Source: Desulfobacterales bacterium (GTDB taxonomy: Bacteria > Desulfobacterota > Desulfobacteria > Desulfobacterales > JAFDCJ01). From it: a stretch of DNA of 11,445 nt. Shown here piece after piece: positions 6,629 to 11,445 of the stretch. The DNA lies in contig JAOZSC010000043.1 of the NCBI GenBank assembly GCA_029939875.1, positions 1-11,445 on the forward strand, read 5' to 3'. Position 1 is the first letter of the stretch. Each line of letters opens with the position of its first letter. Position numbers and translations under genes: made by a program. A model generated the notes under the pieces. It ran no database searches. It was not told the DNA's origin and worked only from the letters and a program-made list of their open reading frames with translations.

Positions 6629-7197
6629 GACCGGTCCTCCAGGGCCTCGACATTGCGAAAGATCGACTCCAGGGGGTGACGTCCTTTCAGCGGTACACGC
6701 AGGGAGACCTTACCTTTGCGCATCAGTTTCATCCCCAAAGGAGCAAAACGCAGCGCAAACAGGGGATTTTTCAGCCTGGCAAAATAAAGCGCCATGAACT
6801 CCATCTCATTGACCCGCCCGTGCCGGCGGACACTTTGAAGAAAGGTTTTGTAAAACTGGGTGCTGTACCGATCGGGCGACGGGTGCCGGGCCGCTGCGAT
6901 CTGTTTGAGGGCCTCCATGGCCTCGGTCAGCGGCAACCCCCGCGGACAGCGCAGGGTGCAATAATAACAGTCCGAACACAGAGTGAAGGTTCGGCTGCTG
7001 AAAATCTCCTCTTTTAGCCCCATCAGGACCATGCGCCACAGGTGCCGCGGCGTATAGTCCATTGCAAAGGCATTCGGGCAGGAGCCGGTGCAGGTGCCGC
7101 ACTGAATGCAGGCACGCACCATCTCTTTTACAGGGGCCAGCTCATCGGGCTGTGAAACCATTTCACTGCCGCCGGTTTGCGTTGCTGCTGAATTCAT
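6625..7197 (-). CDS. hdrC: HdrC-like [4Fe-4S] ferredoxin subunit
   Basis: This is a 190-residue protein with two [4Fe-4S] motifs in the order and spacing of heterodisulfide reductase subunit C: CIQCGTCTGSCP (C30, 33, 36, 40) and CSDCYYCTLRCP (C74, 77, 80, 84). The C-terminal half is basic and rich in helix formers, with no membrane segment, which fits the soluble HdrC type and not the membrane-linked HdrE partner type. In the family HdrC carries electrons from HdrA to the catalytic subunit HdrB. The start at 7197 is set by the ribosome binding site (AAGGAG, 6-base spacing); the ATG at 7203 touches that site. The stop overlaps the hdrB start by ATGA, so the two subunits are very likely translationally coupled and made in equal amounts, as expected for an HdrBC pair. 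Confidence 0.92.
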   Translation of the reverse strand: MNSAATQTGGSEMVSQPDELAPVKEMVRACIQCGTCTGSCPNAFAMDYTPRHLWRMVLMGLKEEIFSSRTFTLCSDCYYCTLRCPRGLPLTEAMEALKQIAAARHPSPDRYSTQFYKTFLQSVRRHGRVNEMEFMALYFARLKNPLFALRFAPLGMKLMRKGKVSLRVPLKGRHPLESIFRNVEALEDRS

Positions 7198-7323
7198 AAA
7201 CATCTCCTTGAAAGCAAATTTGACGAACTCGCAAAAAGCTTTGGCAAACGGACGCCCGTACGCTTATCGTGAGCTTATAACCGGGTGCGAAGTCCCGCCA
7301 TGGCGGAATTTGTTCGGCAACAA
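7198..7323 (-). other. 126-base noncoding spacer between hdrA and hdrC with short palindromes
   Basis: This is the only sizeable gap inside the Hdr cluster. It contains a perfect 12-base palindrome CCGCCATGGCGG at 7295-7306, a short stem ACGG-GCGT-CCGT on the minus strand, and the sequence CTTTTTGCGAGTTCGTCAA just before the hdrC ribosome binding site. No convincing peptide is encoded: the ATG inside the palindrome reaches a stop after eight codons. The last part looks to me like a dispersed intergenic repeat of sulfate reducers, but that is from memory and not checked. It could act as an RNA processing or stability site that sets the hdrA to hdrC ratio. Confidence 0.45.
7204..7209 (-). promoter_or_regulatory. 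Shine-Dalgarno site deciding the hdrC start
   Basis: AAGGAG on the minus strand directly abuts one ATG at 7203 and lies 6 bases before a second in-frame ATG at 7197. The spacing favours the second ATG. Confidence 0.8.
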
Positions 7324-10300
7324 TCACTGTATCGCCGCATCGATAACTTCAAACATCTGCTGTTCGAGAAAGCCCTCCAGTACTGCGGCACTGTTGGGGC
7401 ACACCGCCGCGCAGCTGCCACATCCCTGGCACATGGCCGCATTGACCAGCACCTGTTCATGATCCGGATCTATCGTGCGGGCGCCATACGGGCAGGCTTC
7501 AATGCAGCGCTCGCAAAGGCTGCACAAGCTGTGGTGCACACCGGCCACCACTTTGGCTGCCGGCAGCAGGCGCCGCGCCAGAATGCCCAGCGCCCGCTGG
7601 GCGGCGGCTTCGGCCAGGGCAGTCGATTCGCCAATGTTGCCCGGCGCCAGCGCCAGGCCGCAGGCAAACACGCCTTCGGTCAACGAATCTACCGGCCGCC
7701 ATTTGTGCTCGGCCGACTGAAAAAATCCGTCCCGGTCAACCGCTGCGCCAAAACTCCTGGCCAACTCGGCTGGAAAATTGGGGGTAATGCCGGTGGCCAG
7801 CACCAGCAGATCGGCATATATGGCCACCTTTTTGCCGATAATCGGCTCAAATACCTGGACGGTGACCGCCTCGTTGTTGACCTGAACCTGGGGCTTTTCT
7901 TCCGGCCGGTACTGGATAAACATGATGCCGTTTTCACGGGCCCGGGTAAAATACGTCTCGTTGAAGCCATAGGTCATCATATCGCGGTACAGGATATAGA
8001 TCGACATCGCGGGATTCTGCTCGTTGAGCTTGAGGGCATGCTTCAACGCACCGGCACAACACACGCGGCTGCAATAGTTGCGCGGTTCCTCGCGACAATC
8101 AACGCATTGAATCATCACCACCGTGTTGAGCGCCGTTGGATCGAAGCTTTCGCCGGTAAGCTTTTCTTCCAGCTGCTTCTGGGTGATCACCGCCGGGCAG
8201 CTGCCGTATTCGTAAGCCGTGGTGTCCGCTGCGCTGCCGCCTGTGGCCAGGACCACCACCCCGTGATCGATGGTTCGGACCTCGGCCTCGGGTTCCTGGA
8301 TGGTGCTGTGAAAATTTCCCACCTGGCCGTAAGCGTGAATCACCTCTGCCCGGCGGTAAATTTTAATTTTGGAGTGTTTTTCCACGGCCGCACAGGTATC
8401 TTCCAGCAGTTTGCGCGGGTCGTTTCCCTCCAGGGTGTACTGCAGCCAGTTGAGATTCCCACCCAGCTTCTCCGAGCATTCCACCAGATCAACCGGAAAA
8501 CCGTGATCGGCAATCATCAGAGCAGCCGTCATTCCGGCAATTCCGCCACCGACCACCAGGGCCCGCTGGCAGACCGGCACACCGGCTGCCGGCTGCGGGT
8601 CGGCCCATTTGACCCCGGCAAGCCCCGTTTCCAGCCCGGACAAAAAATCACGCAAAACCGCCCTTTTGTCCCCTGTCTCCCCATGGCCGGCGGTGCCGAA
8701 CATTTTGAGGTCCACCACCTCCATCAGGGCTGCATCCAGTCCGGTTTGTCTTCCCAGCTCGTGCAGTTTGCGCCCGTAAACGTACGGCATGCAAGCGCCG
8801 ATAAGCAGCCGGTTGGGATGGTGCTGCTTTACCCGCTCCACCAGGTTCTCCCAGCCTTCGGCGGTGCAGGCCTGCTCGATGAATTCCACCGCGCAAACCG
8901 CCGGATCAGTTTTCAGGCGGGCCGCCAGCTTGCCCGTGTTCACCCGTTGAGAAAGCTTGTCGCCGCAAGTGCAGACAACCGTCAGGATTTTGGGCATTGC
9001 TGCCGGATCCCCAGTGCGCACCGAATCGGTGACTTCAGCAGGGACCAGGCTGCCCCCGGCTGCATGAATTACCCGGGAGGCGTTTGCGGCCGCCGCCGAG
9101 GCCAGGGTGACCGATTCGCTGATGTCTCTCAAGCCGCTGAAAGAACCTCCCAGAAAAACCCCGGGACGGGCAGTGCGCGCCGGTGAAAACGGCACGGATT
9201 CGACAAACCCCCACGGGTTGAGTCCCAGCTCCAGCGTTTCAGCCAGCTGGGCCGTACCGGCCGCCGGTCGCTGCCCCAGGGAAAGCACCACCAGGTCAAA
9301 GCACTCCTCGTGCACTGCACCGGTTAGATCCACGCTGCGAAGCAGCAAATCATCCCCGGTGTCCGCTTCGATCAACGAATGCACCCGTGCGCGGTTAAAC
9401 CGGATTCCGTAATGCTGTTGCGCCTCATCGCGGTAACGTTGGAAAGGCTTGCCGAAGGTGCGCATGTCCATGAAAAAAATGGCCGCCTCTATCTGAGTCC
9501 CGTATTTTTCCTTGACCAGGCGGGCTTCTTTGACCGCGTACATGCAGCACACGTTAGAACAAAAATCGGCGCCGTTGGGCAGATCCCGAGACCCAACGCA
9601 CTGAATCCAGGCGATTTTTTGTACCGTCTTGCCGTCGGACGGCCGCACCAGGTGACCAGCGCAGGGTCCCGTGCCGCTGACCATCCGTTCCAGTTCCAGG
9701 CCGGTCACCACGTTGGGATAGACCCCGTAGCCGTATAAGTTTTTTCCACTGGCGGGGTTAACAAAATCCGTTCCACCGCAAAGCACCAGGGCATCTATTT
9801 CCAGCTGACGGCCCTCGGCGGCGGCCATATCCTGAAATATCCGTGCAACCATGGGAATGAGGACCTCCGGATCAAACGGCTTGACCAGGTAGTCCAGAGC
9901 GCCGATTTTCATGGCCTCAACGGCGGTATCCACCGTGGCATAGGCGGTCATCATGATCACTTTCAGATCCGCAAAATTTTCTTTGGCCTTTTGCAGCACC
10001 TCGACCCCGTCCATTCCCGGCATCTTGATATCCACCAGCATCAACTGGTAGGAGTGGCCGGCCAGCTTCTCCAGCGCTTCGGCACCGGAGGCGGCCATGT
10101 CCACCGCAAAACCTTCTTCAACCAGCCATTCCTTGAGAGAGTCGCGTACCACCAGTTCATCATCGACCACCAGGATCCGAAATCCTGCCCGTTTGCCCTC
10201 CGGAAGCTGGATGGCGGCGGTGGGGCAGGCCGCCTGGCAGGCGCCGCAAACCGTGCAGGCGGCAACATCGATCACGTACGGGTTGGGTATGGCATGGGGT

Positions 10301-10749
10301 ACCGGCAGGTAGATGGCCTTGCGCACGCTCATACCGGCATTGAACGCGTCGGCAACTTCCACCGGACACACGTCGACACACGCCCCGCAGCCCACACACC
10401 GGTCGGCATCCACCCAGCCGAAATGCCGGGTGACCGTTGCGCGAAAACTGCCGGGCTCCCCTTCCAGGGAGATCAACTCGGTGGCAAGCAAAATCTCAAT
10501 ATTTTCGTGGAACAACCCCTTGCGCAGGCAGTACTGGGAGCCTGCATCCCGGTCGACCAGCGGCAGCATTTTGCACATCCCGCAGTGATCGGTGGGAAAC
10601 TGGTAATCCAGCTGGCTTAAGATGCCGCCCAGATGCGCCGAACGATCCACCAGGGTGACGCCGTAGCCGACTTGGGCCAGATCGAGAGCCGCCCGGATGC
10701 CAGCGATGCCGGCGCCCACCACAAGGGCTTTTCCGATTTTTGAGGACAT
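7324..10749 (-). CDS. hdrA: Double HdrA flavin/iron-sulfur protein with embedded response-regulator receiver domain
   Basis: This is a 1141-residue HdrA-type flavoprotein, the likely electron-bifurcating hub of the complex. The ATG at 10749 is chosen because GGAGG lies 5 bases upstream; the in-frame TTG at 10761 overlaps that site. Domains in order: FAD Rossmann motif GAGIAG (12-17); HCGMCKMLP (55-63); an inserted two-cluster ferredoxin (C118, 121, 124, 128 and C165, 168, 171, 175); a REC domain (about 190-306) with D196/D197, phosphoacceptor D240, T268 and K290; the rest of the flavin domain with the HdrA signature CVGSR...CSNVCC (384-402); an HdrA-like N-terminal domain (about 588-715) with CTCG; a second Rossmann motif GGGIAG (734-739); a second signature CVDC...CSRVCC (882-898); and a C-terminal ferredoxin (C1076, 1079, 1082, 1086 and C1107, 1110, 1113, 1117). 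Fused two-HdrA proteins are known, for example as BamE-like proteins. The REC insertion is unusual. Function is inferred from the family. Confidence 0.93.
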   Translation of the reverse strand: MSSKIGKALVVGAGIAGIRAALDLAQVGYGVTLVDRSAHLGGILSQLDYQFPTDHCGMCKMLPLVDRDAGSQYCLRKGLFHENIEILLATELISLEGEPGSFRATVTRHFGWVDADRCVGCGACVDVCPVEVADAFNAGMSVRKAIYLPVPHAIPNPYVIDVAACTVCGACQAACPTAAIQLPEGKRAGFRILVVDDELVVRDSLKEWLVEEGFAVDMAASGAEALEKLAGHSYQLMLVDIKMPGMDGVEVLQKAKENFADLKVIMMTAYATVDTAVEAMKIGALDYLVKPFDPEVLIPMVARIFQDMAAAEGRQLEIDALVLCGGTDFVNPASGKNLYGYGVYPNVVTGLELERMVSGTGPCAGHLVRPSDGKTVQKIAWIQCVGSRDLPNGADFCSNVCCMYAVKEARLVKEKYGTQIEAAIFFMDMRTFGKPFQRYRDEAQQHYGIRFNRARVHSLIEADTGDDLLLRSVDLTGAVHEECFDLVVLSLGQRPAAGTAQLAETLELGLNPWGFVESVPFSPARTARPGVFLGGSFSGLRDISESVTLASAAAANASRVIHAAGGSLVPAEVTDSVRTGDPAAMPKILTVVCTCGDKLSQRVNTGKLAARLKTDPAVCAVEFIEQACTAEGWENLVERVKQHHPNRLLIGACMPYVYGRKLHELGRQTGLDAALMEVVDLKMFGTAGHGETGDKRAVLRDFLSGLETGLAGVKWADPQPAAGVPVCQRALVVGGGIAGMTAALMIADHGFPVDLVECSEKLGGNLNWLQYTLEGNDPRKLLEDTCAAVEKHSKIKIYRRAEVIHAYGQVGNFHSTIQEPEAEVRTIDHGVVVLATGGSAADTTAYEYGSCPAVITQKQLEEKLTGESFDPTALNTVVMIQCVDCREEPRNYCSRVCCAGALKHALKLNEQNPAMSIYILYRDMMTYGFNETYFTRARENGIMFIQYRPEEKPQVQVNNEAVTVQVFEPIIGKKVAIYADLLVLATGITPNFPAELARSFGAAVDRDGFFQSAEHKWRPVDSLTEGVFACGLALAPGNIGESTALAEAAAQRALGILARRLLPAAKVVAGVHHSLCSLCERCIEACPYGARTIDPDHEQVLVNAAMCQGCGSCAAVCPNSAAVLEGFLEQQMFEVIDAAIQ

Positions 10750-10754
10750 AAAAA

Positions 10755-10759
10755 CCTCC
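10755..10759 (-). promoter_or_regulatory. Shine-Dalgarno site deciding the hdrA start
   Basis: On the minus strand GGAGG sits 5 bases before the ATG at 10749. It overlaps an in-frame TTG at 10761 that would otherwise give a product four residues longer, so the ATG is the better start. Confidence 0.85.
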
Positions 10760-10787
10760 AAACTTCAAACTTCGTTCTTCATCCGCT

Positions 10788-11445
10788 TTAGCCGTTGATC
10801 CCCACCACCTCTTCAAATTCGTCTTCCCGGAACACCGACATGGGCGGGCTTTCCTCAAGACTTCTTCCGGCTTCGTACTCAAAAGCCTCCTGGGTTTGGC
10901 GAGCAATGGTGCGAAACACCTCCATCACCGGGATATCATTGGGGCAGGCATTGGAGCACTGGCCGCACCCGACGCAGGCGGTGCTCATATGGGCCAGCCG
11001 GGTAAGGTGATAAAAAGTTGTATCTGTTGGCATTTTAATGATGCCTTTGCGGTCAGCCCACCGCAGGTACTGTGACGGCTCATGGTTAAACACATCGGTG
11101 ACAAAAACACACTCCTTGCAATAGCAAACCGGACAGGCCACCCGGCAATTATAGCAATTGATGCAATTGCCGAAATAGGTGGTCAACTTCTCCAGGCTGT
11201 CGGTGGCCTGACGGGTGGCCGCAAACATTTCATCGCGAACGGCTGTGCGCTGCTGCACCACGGCAGCTACCGCTTCGCGGCGGGACGCCGGCTCGTCGAT
11301 TGGTGAAAGCTCAAGCCGGTCCAACAGCCCCTCGCCTTCGGCCGACTGCGATTGAACCAGAAGATAGTCGTTAACATCGACGCCGTACAGTCCGATGAGG
11401 ATATCAGCTCCGACCGGCACCGGAAACTCACATGCCCTGCAGGCG
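10788..11445 (-). CDS. FrhB/FdhB-like beta subunit with two [4Fe-4S] ferredoxin motifs (5' end beyond window)
   Basis: The reading frame is open to the window edge, so only the C-terminal 218 residues are visible. A GTG at 11420 could be read as a start, but the codons before it continue the family pattern, so I treat the gene as partial. The first visible residues carry CRAC, then an ADI..G..G segment, which resembles the C-terminal domain of coenzyme F420 hydrogenase/formate dehydrogenase beta subunits (FrhB/FdhB). Counting from the GTG, a first ferredoxin motif has cysteines 86, 89, 92 and 96, followed at once by extra cysteines 99, 101 and 104 (PVCYCKEC). A second classical motif has cysteines 149, 152, 155 and 159. 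Family members pass electrons between a flavin and iron-sulfur clusters in the cytoplasm. It lies 38 bases upstream of hdrA in the same direction, so it probably brings electrons into, or takes them from, the Hdr complex. The electron donor (formate, NAD(P)H or a deazaflavin) cannot be told from this fragment. Confidence 0.8.
   Translation of the reverse strand, partial: ACRACEFPVPVGADILIGLYGVDVNDYLLVQSQSAEGEGLLDRLELSPIDEPASRREAVAAVVQQRTAVRDEMFAATRQATDSLEKLTTYFGNCINCYNCRVACPVCYCKECVFVTDVFNHEPSQYLRWADRKGIIKMPTDTTFYHLTRLAHMSTACVGCGQCSNACPNDIPVMEVFRTIARQTQEAFEYEAGRSLEESPPMSVFREDEFEEVVGING

Noticed and set aside
7285..9186. Plus-strand open frame of 633 codons
   Set aside because: It lies fully opposite the hdrA gene, whose minus-strand product has clear FAD, iron-sulfur and signature motifs. 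The plus-strand product is rich in His, Gln and Arg with no recognisable domain, a typical shadow in GC-rich DNA.
1..11445. CRISPR array, tRNA, rRNA, transposase or integrase
   Set aside because: I looked for regular spaced repeats, CCA-ending cloverleaf sequences and recombinase motifs and saw none; the only repeats are the short ones listed.

Overview
The window looks like chromosomal DNA from a strictly anaerobic Desulfobacterota member, probably a sulfate-reducing or syntrophic Desulfobacterales-type organism. The reasons are an Hdr-type flavin/iron-sulfur operon built with an FrhB/FdhB-like ferredoxin protein, a sensor kinase with c-type haem motifs (CxxCH and Cx4CH), and intergenic inverted repeats of the 'CCACGAAG...CTTCGTGG' type. 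This assignment rests on gene content and not on a marker gene. All convincing genes lie on the minus strand, so transcription runs from high to low coordinates.

Region 1 (11445 to 5759) is an electron-transfer operon. It begins with the 3' part of an FrhB/FdhB-like protein carrying ferredoxin domains, cut by the window edge. A 1141-residue double HdrA follows, then HdrC and HdrB. Ribosome binding sites are clear and hdrC/hdrB overlap by ATGA. The products resemble a cytoplasmic heterodisulfide-reductase-like, flavin-based electron-bifurcating complex: an FdhB-type input module, a flavin hub, and an HdrBC disulfide-reducing end. The large HdrA carries a complete response-regulator receiver (REC) domain directly after the ferredoxin insert of its first half, with all phosphorylation residues in place.

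Region 2 (5415 to 1956) follows a 343-base gap full of small repeats. It encodes a membrane histidine kinase with two predicted haem c sites in its extracytoplasmic sensor and a cysteine-bearing PAS domain. A REC-plus-transmitter-kinase protein overlaps its 3' end. No DNA-binding output domain is present in either protein. The only other REC domain in the window is the one inside HdrA, which suggests a circuit in which a redox or haem signal could be passed by phosphorylation directly to an electron-bifurcating enzyme.

Region 3 (1675 to 240) holds a small membrane-anchored protein of unknown function, a possible 34-residue membrane peptide coupled to the next gene, and an HD-domain phosphohydrolase. 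The last 239 bases hold an imperfect inverted repeat of dispersed type. No rRNA, tRNA, CRISPR array, transposase or integrase was seen.
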